Notes: generated by a model not told the origin, from the sequence alone. Positions 7,861 to 16,383 are shown, counted from the first letter of the stretch. The stretch: 39,675 nucleotides of DNA from Salinisphaera hydrothermalis C41B8 (GCF_000732535.1 NZ_APNK01000033.1:1-39675), one strand, 5' to 3'. Numbers and translations are program-made.

Positions 7861-9033
7861 ATGAGTGTTCTGGTCATCAACGCCGGTTCGTCGTCGCTCA
7901 AGATCGCACTGTTTTCTGAAGACGCGTCCGGGGCTGGGTTGCGCCGCAGTCTGCGCGCATTCGTGGATTACCACGACGCGCCGACCCGACTCTGCTTGTG
8001 GTCCGATGACGATCGCCTGCTCGACGAGCAGACGTTACCCGATGGACCCGAGCGCCTGACCGCGGCGCTGGCACGTGTACTGAGCGAATGCGATCGCTGC
8101 CTGGCGGGCGATCCCCTGGTGGCCGTGGGCCATCGCGTGGTCCACGGCGGCGCGGATTTTGCGGCGCCTGTGCGAATCGATGCCGCCCATTTGTATGCGC
8201 TCGAAGCGCTGACGCCGCTTGCCCCGCAGCATCAGCCGCACAATCTGGCCGGCGTGCATGTGATCGAGCAGTTGCGCCCCGGGGTCGCTCAGGTCGCTTG
8301 TTTCGATACGGCGTTTCATCGGAGCCAGCCACGACTGGCGCAGCGTTTTGCCTTGCCGCGGGATAGCTTCGATGCCGGGCTGCGTCGCTACGGGTTCCAT
8401 GGCCTGTCGTATGAATACGTGGCGGGGCGGCTGGCCAAGCTGGATCCTGCCGCCGCCGGTGGGCGGGTGGTGGTGGCCCATCTGGGTCACGGTGCGAGCC
8501 TGTGCGCGCTATCGAACGGGCGCAGCATCGCGACCTCGATGGGCTTCAGTACGCTGGATGGGCTCATGATGGGGACGCGCTGCGGCGCGCTGGACCCGGG
8601 CGTATTGCTGTATTGGTTGCAGCAGGCGGGGCGTACGGTTGCTGAGGTAGCGGACACGCTCTATAACCGATCGGGGCTGCTGGGTGTATCGGGCCTGAGC
8701 GACGACATGCGCGTGCTGCTTGCGAGCGATACGCCGGCGGCTGCCGAGGCGGTTGCGTTGTTCGTTTATCGCTGCGTGCAGGAGATCGGCGCCATGGTCG
8801 CCGTACTGGGTGGACTCGATGCGCTGGTTTTCACCGGCGGTATTGGCGAGCACGCAGCACCGATTCGAGAGCGTATTGTCGAGGCCGTGGCCTGGTTGGG
8901 GCTGGTCTTGGATACCGATGCCAACGCGGTCGATGCGCGATGCATCAGCACCGTCGAAAGCCGCGCCCGTGCCTGGGTAATCCCCACCGACGAAGAGCTA
9001 CAGATCGCGATGCATTGCCGGCGGCTCGGGTGA
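7861..9033 (+). CDS. ackA: Acetate kinase
   Basis: This 390-aa protein is full length for the acetokinase family, which converts acetyl phosphate and ADP to acetate and ATP. It has the first signature VLVINAGSSSLKIALF at the start, GHRVVHGG, CFDTAFHRSQP containing the catalytic Asp, YGFHGLSYEY, the phosphate-binding HLGHGASLCAL, and FTGGIGEHA near the C-terminus. It lies next to a divergent OsmC gene and shares an ANR-like box with it. Its usual partner gene pta is truncated at the left edge of the window. Acetyl phosphate must then come from another Pta copy elsewhere, from phosphoketolase, or not at all. It converges on the kinase fusion gene at 9068 with a 34-bp gap. Confidence 0.93.
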   Translation: MSVLVINAGSSSLKIALFSEDASGAGLRRSLRAFVDYHDAPTRLCLWSDDDRLLDEQTLPDGPERLTAALARVLSECDRCLAGDPLVAVGHRVVHGGADFAAPVRIDAAHLYALEALTPLAPQHQPHNLAGVHVIEQLRPGVAQVACFDTAFHRSQPRLAQRFALPRDSFDAGLRRYGFHGLSYEYVAGRLAKLDPAAAGGRVVVAHLGHGASLCALSNGRSIATSMGFSTLDGLMMGTRCGALDPGVLLYWLQQAGRTVAEVADTLYNRSGLLGVSGLSDDMRVLLASDTPAAAEAVALFVYRCVQEIGAMVAVLGGLDALVFTGGIGEHAAPIRERIVEAVAWLGLVLDTDANAVDARCISTVESRARAWVIPTDEELQIAMHCRRLG

Positions 9034-9067
9034 GCGTCGACGACGGGGGCGAGGTCCCCGTGTGGCG

Positions 9068-10639
9068 TCACGCGCTTGCCGGCGATTCCAGCGACTCGAA
9101 CAGTGCCCGCAATTCGCTGCACGCGCCGGATGTGGTCAAGGCGTCATCGCGTTCGTCTGGCGCCAGCGGCCGATAGCGAGCCAGCTGCTGATCCAGAATC
9201 CGTTCGTTTGCATCCGATGCATCGGAGTCGCCGCGGGCCCGCAGCCGGCGACGCGCCATTTCGGGCGAGACATCCATGTCGAGAATATGAAATGGGCAAC
9301 CGGCGTGATGAGCGACCGCGCGTGCCGCGTCGCGCAGATCGGTGTCCAGGAACGCGGCATCGAGGATCACCGGCCAGCCTTCGGAGAGCGCGATCTCGGC
9401 GAGTTCGAACAGGCGATCGTAGGTCGCGGTCGAACTTTGATCGCTGTACATGCCCCGGCCGAAGGCACCGGCCCGCTGATGGTTCAAGGGCGGCAAACCG
9501 TGTAGTCGCTTGCGTTCGATATCCGACCGAATGCGGACGTAGCCGAAGTGTTCGGCGACGCGCTCCGCGGCCCAGCTCTTACCGGAACCCGATATTCCGT
9601 GCGTGATGACCAGCCGCGGTCGCTCGATCGAAAGCGCCCGGGCCGTATCCAGATAGTGGGGTTTATTGCCCCCGGCGGGTTGGGCCGCACCGCCGAGCAG
9701 CGCGACCTTCGCTCGAACCAGCGCGCGATGCACGAGATACAGACGCAGCACGGCCAGACCAGCGTAATCGCCGGTGATTTCGAGGTAGTGATTGAGAAAT
9801 CGATGCGCCGGCTCGACCAGACCGTGGGCATACAGATCCATCAAGGTAAAGGCCATGTCGTCCATCACGTCGATCCAGCGCAGCGCGGCATCGAATTCCA
9901 CGCAATCGAAGGCTTCCCAGTAGCCGGTGCGATAGATCAGATTGGCGAGGTGCATGTCGCCGTGACACTCGCGCACGAATCCCGCCGCGCGGCGTTGCTC
10001 GAAGCTTAGCGCCGCACGCGCGAGTCGCTCTCGCATCCATCTATCCAGCGGCGTGAAGATCGAGCTTTCGGTTGGATCGATCAGCACGCGATATTCGTCG
10101 AGATTGGCTTTAGCCGTCGCGATCACGGCCTCGGCGCTGCCATAGTCGGGCCGGGGCGGCGGCGACGGCGCGTGATCGTGGTAGCGCGCAATCGTTGCCG
10201 CAAGGCCGTCGACCGATTCGATCGTGATTCGCCCATCGCGGGCGCAGACGTCGCCCTGGGCCTCGGGTGCGAAGCGGGCCATGCGCACGGCATATTCGAT
10301 CACGGGGCCGCTGTCGGCGAAGCTGGGCCCATCCGGTCCGGCGTGAACCGCGACGCAGTCCAGGTAGATATCCGGCGCGTATCGGCGGTTCAGCCGGATT
10401 TCGGCTTCGCAGCATGTACGTCGGCGTTCGAGGGTTCCGTAGTCGACGAACGGGAGTCGCACCGCTTTCTTGATTTTGTATACATAGTCGCCGGCGAGCA
10501 GCAGGATCGAGATATGCGTTTCGATCCGGCGCACGCTGTCCACGGCATGCGGGTAGCGGTTCGGGTGCTGAAGTGCGTCGATCAATCGGCGTTGCGCATC
10601 CAGCGGATGGGCACAGGAATTGGGGTTATCCACGGTCAT
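9068..10639 (-). CDS. Fusion of APH-like phosphotransferase and P-loop kinase
   Basis: This 523-aa protein joins two kinase-like halves. Residues about 1-340 resemble the aminoglycoside phosphotransferase-like COG2187 family, with RECHGDMHLANLIY as the catalytic loop and FDCVEFDAALRWIDVMDD after it. Residues about 345-523 are a P-loop kinase (COG0645-like) with the Walker A motif GISGSGKS and VILDAAFLDTDLRDAA. Such fusions occur near anaerobic or fermentative gene sets in proteobacteria, but their substrate is unknown, and drug resistance should not be assumed. The ATG at 10639 has GGAG 12 nt upstream; a longer frame to 10885 overlaps the neighbouring gene and is rejected. It is probably the last gene of the adhP-adhA-kinase operon (40-bp gap). 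Confidence 0.82.
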   Translation of the reverse strand: MTVDNPNSCAHPLDAQRRLIDALQHPNRYPHAVDSVRRIETHISILLLAGDYVYKIKKAVRLPFVDYGTLERRRTCCEAEIRLNRRYAPDIYLDCVAVHAGPDGPSFADSGPVIEYAVRMARFAPEAQGDVCARDGRITIESVDGLAATIARYHDHAPSPPPRPDYGSAEAVIATAKANLDEYRVLIDPTESSIFTPLDRWMRERLARAALSFEQRRAAGFVRECHGDMHLANLIYRTGYWEAFDCVEFDAALRWIDVMDDMAFTLMDLYAHGLVEPAHRFLNHYLEITGDYAGLAVLRLYLVHRALVRAKVALLGGAAQPAGGNKPHYLDTARALSIERPRLVITHGISGSGKSWAAERVAEHFGYVRIRSDIERKRLHGLPPLNHQRAGAFGRGMYSDQSSTATYDRLFELAEIALSEGWPVILDAAFLDTDLRDAARAVAHHAGCPFHILDMDVSPEMARRRLRARGDSDASDANERILDQQLARYRPLAPDERDDALTTSGACSELRALFESLESPASA

Positions 10640-10679
10640 GGTGCGCGAGTCTCCAGGGCGATCGTCAGTTCTAGGCGAG

Positions 10680-11669
10680 TTAGGAAGTCCGGAGAACGGC
10701 GGCGCCCTCGAGACGGCCGTCGCGCAGATCGTCGAGCGCATCGTTGGCGCGTGCCAGCTCGTAGGTCGTGACCCGCGTACGGACAGGGATGCGCCCCGCC
10801 AAGTCGAGGAACGCCTCGCCGTCGCGACGCGTGAGGTTCGCGACCGAGCGCAGCGTCCGTTCCTGCCACAGCAGCCGATAAGCAAAGCTCGGTATATCGC
10901 TCATGTGAATGCCGGCGCAGACGACGGTGGCGCCCTTGTTGGTGGCCGCCAGCGCGGCGGGCACGAGCGCGCCGACCGGGGCGAAGATAATCGCGGCGTC
11001 CAGCGGCTCGGGCGGGGACTGGTCCGAATCGCCGGCCCATACCGCGCCCATAGCGCGCGCGAATGCCTGACCCGTGGTATCGCCCGGGCGAGTAAAAGCA
11101 TAGACCGTCTGCTGATGGAAGTCCGCCACCTGAATCGCGATATGAGCGGCGGCCCCGAAACCGTACAGCCCGAGTCGGCTTGCCTCGCGCACCATGTGCC
11201 AGGCGCGGTAGCCGATCAGACCGGCACAGAGCAGGGGCGCGGCTTCCTCGTCGCTGAACTCGGCAGGGATCGGAAAGCAGAAAGCGGCGTCGGCGACCGC
11301 ATAATCGGCATAGCCACCATTGAGCTGATAACCGGTAAAGCGGGCTCGGTCGCATAGATTCTCGCGGCCGCTGCGACAGAACGCGCATTCGCCACAGGTC
11401 CAGCCCAGCCAGGGTACGCCGACGCGTTCACCCACGCGCGTCTCAGGTATGCCGTAGCCGACCGCCGCCACGGTGCCGACGATTTCATGCCCGGGAATGA
11501 GGGCCGCTCTCGGGTCGGGGAGCTCACCGTCGACGACGTGCAGATCGGTACGGCAGACCCCGCAGGCGTGCACGCGAATCAGCAGTTCGCCGGCGCCCGG
11601 TTCGGGGCGAACGCGGTCGAGATCCAAGCGAAGCGGCCGGCCCGGCTCATCGAGCGCCATGGCGCGCAT
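10680..11669 (-). CDS. Zinc-dependent alcohol dehydrogenase (AdhA-like)
   Basis: This 329-aa medium-chain dehydrogenase carries the catalytic-zinc motif GVCRTDLHVVDG and GHEIVG, and the four structural-zinc cysteines in CGECAFCRSGRENLC. The cofactor fold is marked by LGLYGFGAAAHIAIQVA; its glycine pattern GFGAAA differs from the usual GxGxxG and is found in the AdhA (propanol-preferring) subgroup. It probably oxidises primary alcohols or reduces aldehydes. It lies 34 bp downstream of a second alcohol dehydrogenase gene and upstream of the kinase fusion, so the three likely form an operon. Sequence differences from its neighbour argue against recent duplication. Confidence 0.85.
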   Translation of the reverse strand: MRAMALDEPGRPLRLDLDRVRPEPGAGELLIRVHACGVCRTDLHVVDGELPDPRAALIPGHEIVGTVAAVGYGIPETRVGERVGVPWLGWTCGECAFCRSGRENLCDRARFTGYQLNGGYADYAVADAAFCFPIPAEFSDEEAAPLLCAGLIGYRAWHMVREASRLGLYGFGAAAHIAIQVADFHQQTVYAFTRPGDTTGQAFARAMGAVWAGDSDQSPPEPLDAAIIFAPVGALVPAALAATNKGATVVCAGIHMSDIPSFAYRLLWQERTLRSVANLTRRDGEAFLDLAGRIPVRTRVTTYELARANDALDDLRDGRLEGAAVLRTS

Positions 11670-11703
11670 GTCCTCACCTCTCCAACGGCTCGAACGAAAA
11701 CGC

Positions 11704-12732
11704 TCACGACATCCGGATGACCATGCGCCCGTCGACTTTTCCGGCTTCGAGTTCGGCGAACACGTCGTTGACGCGATCGAGCCGGGTCTCGTGAATATGG
11801 GGACGAACCTGGCCGTCGGCGGCGAACGCGATCGCTTCTTCCATATCCTTGCGCGTACCGACGATCGAGCCGCGGATGGTCAGGCGCTTGAGTACCACGT
11901 CGAAGATCGGCGTCTTGAAGTCGCCCGGCGGCAGGCCGTTCAGTGCGATGGTGCCGCGGCGGCGCACCAGCGACAGCGCCTGATTGAATGCGGGCACCGA
12001 TACCGCAGTGACCAGCACGCCGTGCGCGCCGCCGCGTGTTTCATCGATAACTTGTTCAACCGCGGTGTCCTCGGCCGCGTTGATGGCGACGTCCGCGCCC
12101 AGATCGTGCGCCAGCGCCAGCTTGTCCGGCATAACATCCAGGGCCGCGACGTGCAGGCCCATCGCCTTGGCGTACTGGATGGCGACATGGCCCAGGCCGC
12201 CCACGCCGGAGATCGCCACCCATTCTCCGGGTTTGGTTTCGGTCTCCTTGAGCCCCTTGTAGGTGGTGATGCCGGCACAAAGAATGGGTGCGATCGACAT
12301 GAAATCGACCTTGTCCGGCAACCGGGCGACATAGTCGGCATGACCGATCGCGTATTCGGCGAAGCTGCCGTTCACCGTATAGCCGCTCATGTTCTGCGAC
12401 TCGCACAGCGTTTCCCAGCCCGTGATGCAGTGTTCGCAGCGGCCGCAGGCATCGTGCAGCCAGGCGATGCCGACCGCGTCGCCTTCCTTGAGATGGGTGA
12501 CGCCGGCGCCGACCCGGGCCACGATTCCAGCGCCTTCATGGCCGGGGACGAAGGGCGGGGTTGGCTTGACTGGCCAGTCGCCGTTCGCTGCATGTAAGTC
12601 GGTATGACAAATGCCGCTGGCCATGATCTTCACCAGCACCTCGTTGGGCCCCGGGGCCGGCACCGGGATCTCGTCGAAACTCAACGGTTGCCCAAAGCCT
12701 CGTACTACGGCGGCATTCATCATCTGCGTCAC
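11704..12732 (-). CDS. adhP: Zinc-dependent alcohol dehydrogenase (AdhP type)
   Basis: This medium-chain alcohol dehydrogenase closely follows AdhP of enterobacteria: catalytic-zinc site GICHTDLHAANGDW and GHEGAG, structural-zinc cysteines in CGRCEHCITGWETLC, cofactor fold GVGGLGHVAIQYAK, and the end GRMVIRMS. It probably reduces acetaldehyde to ethanol, or the reverse. The open frame starts at ATG 12762. However, the ANR box at 12795-12808 predicts transcription starting near 12760, so a later start is preferred. GTG at 12732 has GAGG 8 nt upstream, and ATGs at 12723 and 12720 (MMNAAVV, aligning with the AdhP N-terminus) are alternatives. The 12732 start gives 342 aa. It is the first gene of an adhP-adhA-kinase operon. 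Confidence 0.88.
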   Translation of the reverse strand: MTQMMNAAVVRGFGQPLSFDEIPVPAPGPNEVLVKIMASGICHTDLHAANGDWPVKPTPPFVPGHEGAGIVARVGAGVTHLKEGDAVGIAWLHDACGRCEHCITGWETLCESQNMSGYTVNGSFAEYAIGHADYVARLPDKVDFMSIAPILCAGITTYKGLKETETKPGEWVAISGVGGLGHVAIQYAKAMGLHVAALDVMPDKLALAHDLGADVAINAAEDTAVEQVIDETRGGAHGVLVTAVSVPAFNQALSLVRRRGTIALNGLPPGDFKTPIFDVVLKRLTIRGSIVGTRKDMEEAIAFAADGQVRPHIHETRLDRVNDVFAELEAGKVDGRMVIRMS

Positions 12733-12794
12733 GGCGTGATCCTCAACAAGCGGATGGTTCATGACGACGTTATCGCCGACCTGGAGAACACTTC

Positions 12795-12808
12795 TTGATC
12801 GAGGTCAA
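12795..12808 (-). promoter_or_regulatory. ANR/FNR box of adhP promoter
   Basis: On the plus strand the site reads TTGAT-CGAG-GTCAA, a near-perfect ANR/FNR box. Transcribing leftward, a -10-like GATAAC lies at 12774-12769, giving a start near 12760-12762, about 41 bases from the box centre. This supports an oxygen-regulated adhP operon and argues against the ATG at 12762 as the main start. Confidence 0.7.
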
Positions 12809-12938
12809 ACCTGCAGCCGCGGATAGTTGGGCTATCGGCGTGATCCACCCGGCGCCAATCAAGGCGGGCGCCGTTTATTCGCGACGGTTTCGCCGCAAAG
12901 AGCCATGTCGGGCTGTCGGCCTTGAGCCAGACGAGCCG

Positions 12939-12965
12939 ACGCCGGCCGGCACGCAGCCGGCCGGG
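12939..12965 (-). other. Strong GC hairpin after the methyltransferase-like gene
   Basis: CCGGCCGGC-ACGCA-GCCGGCCGG forms a perfect 9-bp stem with a 5-nt loop just past the stop of the gene at 12969. No T-run follows on the minus strand, so this is a stem-loop of uncertain role rather than a classic intrinsic terminator. Confidence 0.5.
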
Positions 12966-12968
12966 GGC

Positions 12969-13640
12969 TCAGCCCAGTCCGATGATGATCAGCGCGAGGA
13001 TGCCAGCCAGTGGCCAGACCCACTCGTGATTCGCGCGCACGCAGGCCCAGGAAAACCGCTGCGTATCGCCGCTGCGCCATGGGGTCAGCCGCGGGAAGAA
13101 ATCCGGAACATGAGCGGCATGCTCATCGACGGCGGGACCGAACAGCTTGCGCAACTTGCCGTATTCGCGACGGTATTTACGCGGCATGTAATGTTTGAAA
13201 AATACATAGAGCGCGACGATGCCTGCCATCCAGATCGCCAGGCCGCGGTAGTCGTATGGATTGCCGGCGGCGATGAACAATCCGGTCATGACCAGCGCGG
13301 ACCCGACATACGCCGGATTGCGCGTATGAGCGTATGGCCCGGTCGTGATGACGTTCTGATTCTTGCGCAGATGACCGAAAGTCCAGATACGCAATGCCAG
13401 CCCCGAAAGGACGACGACGCAGCCCAGTGCATAACTCGGGGCCCAGGGGGCGGCAAACAACAAGAGGCCGAGCGCGGCGGCATAGGCGAGCAGCAGCCGC
13501 GGCGTGATGCGGCGTGAGCGCAGCCGCGTCAGCAGATCCGCGTTCTGGATGGAGTGTTCGTCCGGGTAGATTCGCGGCGCTTCACCGCCCGCCGGGCGGC
13601 CGTCTAGCGGTGGGGTCGTATCGCGGTTCGCGTCGACCAT
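12969..13640 (-). CDS. Isoprenylcysteine-methyltransferase-like membrane protein
   Basis: This 223-aa membrane protein belongs to the ICMT/phospholipid methyltransferase-like group of integral membrane methyltransferases. The diagnostic segment TTGPYAHTRNPAYVGS (about residues 98-113) is the SAM-binding part, and KYRREYGKLRKLFG resembles the conserved C-terminal motif region. Hydrophobic spans are at about 48-62, 68-83, 112-126, 133-150 and at the extreme C-terminus (PLAGILALIIIGLG). The substrate is unknown; bacterial members act on varied small molecules or lipids. The N-terminal 35 residues are polar and not conserved, so the true start could be later. It is encoded upstream of the adhP promoter and ends in a hairpin, so it is probably a separate transcript. 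Confidence 0.72.
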   Translation of the reverse strand: MVDANRDTTPPLDGRPAGGEAPRIYPDEHSIQNADLLTRLRSRRITPRLLLAYAAALGLLLFAAPWAPSYALGCVVVLSGLALRIWTFGHLRKNQNVITTGPYAHTRNPAYVGSALVMTGLFIAAGNPYDYRGLAIWMAGIVALYVFFKHYMPRKYRREYGKLRKLFGPAVDEHAAHVPDFFPRLTPWRSGDTQRFSWACVRANHEWVWPLAGILALIIIGLG

Positions 13641-13886
13641 GATAGGGCTCCCGAGTCTTGGGTACCGCTATGTTGACGCCTCGAATGTACGCCTTGCGTT
13701 CCGGAGTCGTTTCAATTTCGTTATCAACTCGGCACGAGCTCGAAGCCGAGGATGTATTCGCTCGAACCGGCGCAGTAGGGGCGGGTGCCGGTATGCGGAG
13801 CCGAGCTGCCGTAACGTTTCCGAGCCTCTTCCACGAACAAAAATAGGGCAGTCGCTCAGCCCTGGCTACATCTATGAAAACAGGCT

Positions 13887-15122
13887 CTAAGCATATCGAG
13901 GGCTTGGGTTGGCGACAGGGCCTGTTTCCGGCACCCCGAGATAGAACAGAACAAGCGCAGCGAATGCGACGGCCGTGAGAAAGAAGAAGCCGGCACTGTA
14001 ACCGGCCATATCCACCACCCAGCCCGCGACCAGGTTGCTGAGCGAGGCGCCCGCGCCGATCGCGGTAGCGATCACGCCTTGGGTGACGTTGTAGCGCCCG
14101 GTCCCACGTGTGAGATCGGCGATGATGAGAATGTTCAGCACGCCGAAAATGCCGTTGGCGATACCGTCGAGCACCTGAACCGATACGAGGAATGTGGGGG
14201 AGGTCCCGACCGCGAACAGCACCCCGCGCAAAGGCAGGCAGGCCAGGGCGATCAGAAACACCGGGCGCCGCCCCCAGCTGACCGCGAACCGTCCGGACCA
14301 GGCTGCCATCGGTATCATCACGAGCTGCGCCACGATGACGCAGGCCGACATGTACAAGGAGGCGCCGTGGCCAGCGCCGACCGCGAGGTGCTGGCCGATC
14401 AGCGGCAGCATGGCCGCGTTGGCGAAGTGGAACAAGACGACGGCGGACGCATAGAGCAGGATCCGGCGATCGCGAAACAGTACGGCCAGCGAGCCGGGTG
14501 CCTCGACGCCGCTCGTATCGTCGCTCGTGCCGCGCGCCCGGCGATGGTCGATGTCCCGCTCGCGGATGGCGTACACCGCGACGATGCAGACCAGCGCGGT
14601 GGCCGCGGCCAGGTAGAAGATGCCCACGCGGGCAACGTAATACGCCACCAGACCGGCCGACACGGCAGCGAATAGATTGCCGGCGTGATTGAAGACTTGA
14701 TTGCGGCCTTGCCGGGCGGAAAGCCGGTCATAGCCGACGAGGCCGAGCGTCAGAGCGGCAATCATCGGTGTCAGGAAGGCGCCGGCGGCACCCATGAGCA
14801 CCTGGGCGCCGACGATCGAAACCGGGCTGTCGCACTGCGCGATGATCAGGCTGCCCATGGCAATGCAGAAGACCGCGACCGCCATGAGGTGCCGCTTCCA
14901 GGTGACACGGTCGATCAACGCGCCCGCTGGCGTTTGCACCAGCAGCGTGGCAGCGCCCGCGATCGCGACCGCCAGCCCGATCATGCCGGGTTCCCAGTGC
15001 AGCGAACTCAGCAGATAGATGGATAGAAAAGGCGCGATGCCGCCCTGCACATCGGCGAGCAGGAAATTGCTCCAGTCGAGTGCCATCAGGCTGCGCGGGG
15101 CGGGCGATCCGTCTGACGTCAT
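13887..15122 (-). CDS. MFS transporter
   Basis: This 411-aa protein has about 12 hydrophobic segments, as in major facilitator superfamily transporters. The loop between helices 2 and 3 contains GALIDRVTWKRH, a variant of the MFS motif A (G-x-x-x-D-R-x-x-R/K-R). A charged central loop (about residues 190-215, RERDIDHRRARGTSDDTS) separates the two halves. The ATG at 15122 has GGAG 7 nt upstream. It lies about 100 bp downstream of ilvE on the same strand, separated by a 9-bp hairpin. The substrate cannot be inferred. Confidence 0.8.
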   Translation of the reverse strand: MTSDGSPAPRSLMALDWSNFLLADVQGGIAPFLSIYLLSSLHWEPGMIGLAVAIAGAATLLVQTPAGALIDRVTWKRHLMAVAVFCIAMGSLIIAQCDSPVSIVGAQVLMGAAGAFLTPMIAALTLGLVGYDRLSARQGRNQVFNHAGNLFAAVSAGLVAYYVARVGIFYLAAATALVCIVAVYAIRERDIDHRRARGTSDDTSGVEAPGSLAVLFRDRRILLYASAVVLFHFANAAMLPLIGQHLAVGAGHGASLYMSACVIVAQLVMIPMAAWSGRFAVSWGRRPVFLIALACLPLRGVLFAVGTSPTFLVSVQVLDGIANGIFGVLNILIIADLTRGTGRYNVTQGVIATAIGAGASLSNLVAGWVVDMAGYSAGFFFLTAVAFAALVLFYLGVPETGPVANPSPRYA

Positions 15123-15186
15123 CGAGGCTCCGGCTTGCTCGCCCCGGGACGGTGCGCCAGCGGCCGGATTATAGCGCGGTGGCCAT

Positions 15187-15216
15187 GTCGCCCCGGCGAT
15201 CGAGCGTCGGGGCGAC
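15187..15216 (-). other. Hairpin after ilvE
   Basis: GTCGCCCCG (15187-15195) pairs perfectly with CGGGGCGAC (15208-15216) around a 12-nt loop, immediately downstream of the ilvE stop. No T-run follows leftward, so it may protect the mRNA 3' end or act as a weak or factor-aided terminator. Confidence 0.4.
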
Positions 15217-15224
15217 GACAGGCA

Positions 15225-16325
15225 TTACGCCAGCTGGGTCAGCCAGCCATGCTTGTCCTCGGCGCGGCCGTACTGGATGTCGAGCAATGCCTTACGTAGT
15301 TGCTGGGCCACCGGACCATTGCTGCGCTCGGGATCGCCGATTGTATCCTTTTCGGTGACGAGCGCGCCGATCGTGGTGATCACGGCGGCCGTGCCACAGG
15401 CGAATACCTCGGTAATCGTGCCGCTGTTCACCCCGTCGCGCCATTCGTCGACGCTGATTGGACGTTCTTCGGGCTTCAGGCCGATTTCTTCAGCAAGCTT
15501 GAGCACCGAGTCGCGCGTGACGCCTTCCAGGATCGTGCCGGTCAAGGCCGGGGTGACCAGGCGGCCGTCGGCGTAAACGAAGAACAGGTTCATGCCGCCC
15601 AGTTCCTCGACCCATTTGTTCTCGGCGGCATCGAGGAAGGCGACCTGTTCACAGCCGTTGTCGATGGCCTCCTGCTGGGCGACCAGCGAGGCGGCATAGT
15701 TGCCGCCACACTTAGCGGCGCCCGTGCCGCCCGGCGCGGCGCGGTTGTAGTGCGACGACAGCCAGATCGAGATCGGTTTGCCCGCGCCCTTGAAATACGA
15801 CGCGGCCGGGGAGGCGATCACGTAGTAATCGACTTCCGCTGCCGGCTTGACGCCGAGGAAACGGCCGTTCGCAATCATGAACGGCCGAATGTAGAGGCTG
15901 CATTCCTCGGTCTCGTCACGCGGTGTCGGCACCCAGACGGCGTCCTGTGCGACCAGCGTGCGGATCGACTCGACGAATGTGTCGTCGTCGAGCTCGGGCA
16001 GCGCCAGCCGGCGTGCCGATTGACGAAAACGAGCCGCGTTGCGGGTGGGGCGAAAACTCCAAACCGAGCCGTCGGCGTGGCGATACGCCTTCAGACCTTC
16101 GAAGATTTCCTGCGCGTAATGCAGCACCGGCGAGGCCGGATCCATCGTCAACGGCCCGTAGGGGCGCAGCTCGGCGCCGTGCCAGCCGTCGGTCTTGGTC
16201 CACCGGACATGCGCCATGTGGTCGGTGAAGTACTGCCCGAAACCCGGATTATCCAGAATCTCCTGGCGTACGTTGGTGGCGACCGGCGTCGTCGTCGGGC
16301 GGATGCAAAACTCGGGCGTGGACAC
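15225..16325 (-). CDS. ilvE: Branched-chain amino acid aminotransferase
   Basis: This 366-aa fold-type IV PLP enzyme transaminates the keto acids of valine, leucine and isoleucine with glutamate. The PLP lysine is in GTGAAKCGGNYAASL, followed by FLDAAENKWVEELGGMNLF and TITEVFACGTAAVIT, which are typical of the group with the longer BCAT form. GTG at 16325 was chosen: GGAG lies 9 nt upstream, and the protein then begins STPEFCIRPT as in relatives. The in-frame ATG at 16379 overlaps a good -10 (TATCAT, 16383-16378) and so probably lies upstream of the transcript. The roughly 45-nt leader contains a very GC-rich palindrome (16355-16369). It is divergent from the heat-shock gene. Confidence 0.92.
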   Translation of the reverse strand: MSTPEFCIRPTTTPVATNVRQEILDNPGFGQYFTDHMAHVRWTKTDGWHGAELRPYGPLTMDPASPVLHYAQEIFEGLKAYRHADGSVWSFRPTRNAARFRQSARRLALPELDDDTFVESIRTLVAQDAVWVPTPRDETEECSLYIRPFMIANGRFLGVKPAAEVDYYVIASPAASYFKGAGKPISIWLSSHYNRAAPGGTGAAKCGGNYAASLVAQQEAIDNGCEQVAFLDAAENKWVEELGGMNLFFVYADGRLVTPALTGTILEGVTRDSVLKLAEEIGLKPEERPISVDEWRDGVNSGTITEVFACGTAAVITTIGALVTEKDTIGDPERSNGPVAQQLRKALLDIQYGRAEDKHGWLTQLA

Positions 16326-16377
16326 AGCGTTCGTCTCCGTGGCGTGAAACCGGCGGCCCCCCGGGGGCCAGCCGCGC

Positions 16378-16383
16378 ATGATA
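16378..16383 (-). promoter_or_regulatory. Putative -10 of ilvE
   Basis: On the minus strand TATCAT matches the sigma-70 -10 consensus at 5 of 6 positions, about 45-50 nt before the GTG start. No good -35 is seen at 17 bp, so the promoter may need an activator. Confidence 0.4.

Noticed and set aside
9034..9067. Terminator between ackA and the kinase gene
   Set aside because: A 6-bp stem (ACGGGG/CCCCGT) is present near 9045-9062, but there is no T-run on either strand.
10640..10885. N-terminal extension of the kinase fusion into adhA
   Set aside because: It overlaps the conserved end of the alcohol dehydrogenase gene and reads as Arg/Ser-rich shadow sequence.
13641..13886. Open frame facing right upstream of the methyltransferase-like gene
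   Set aside because: The translation is Arg/Ser-rich without domain features, and codon use is unlike its neighbours.
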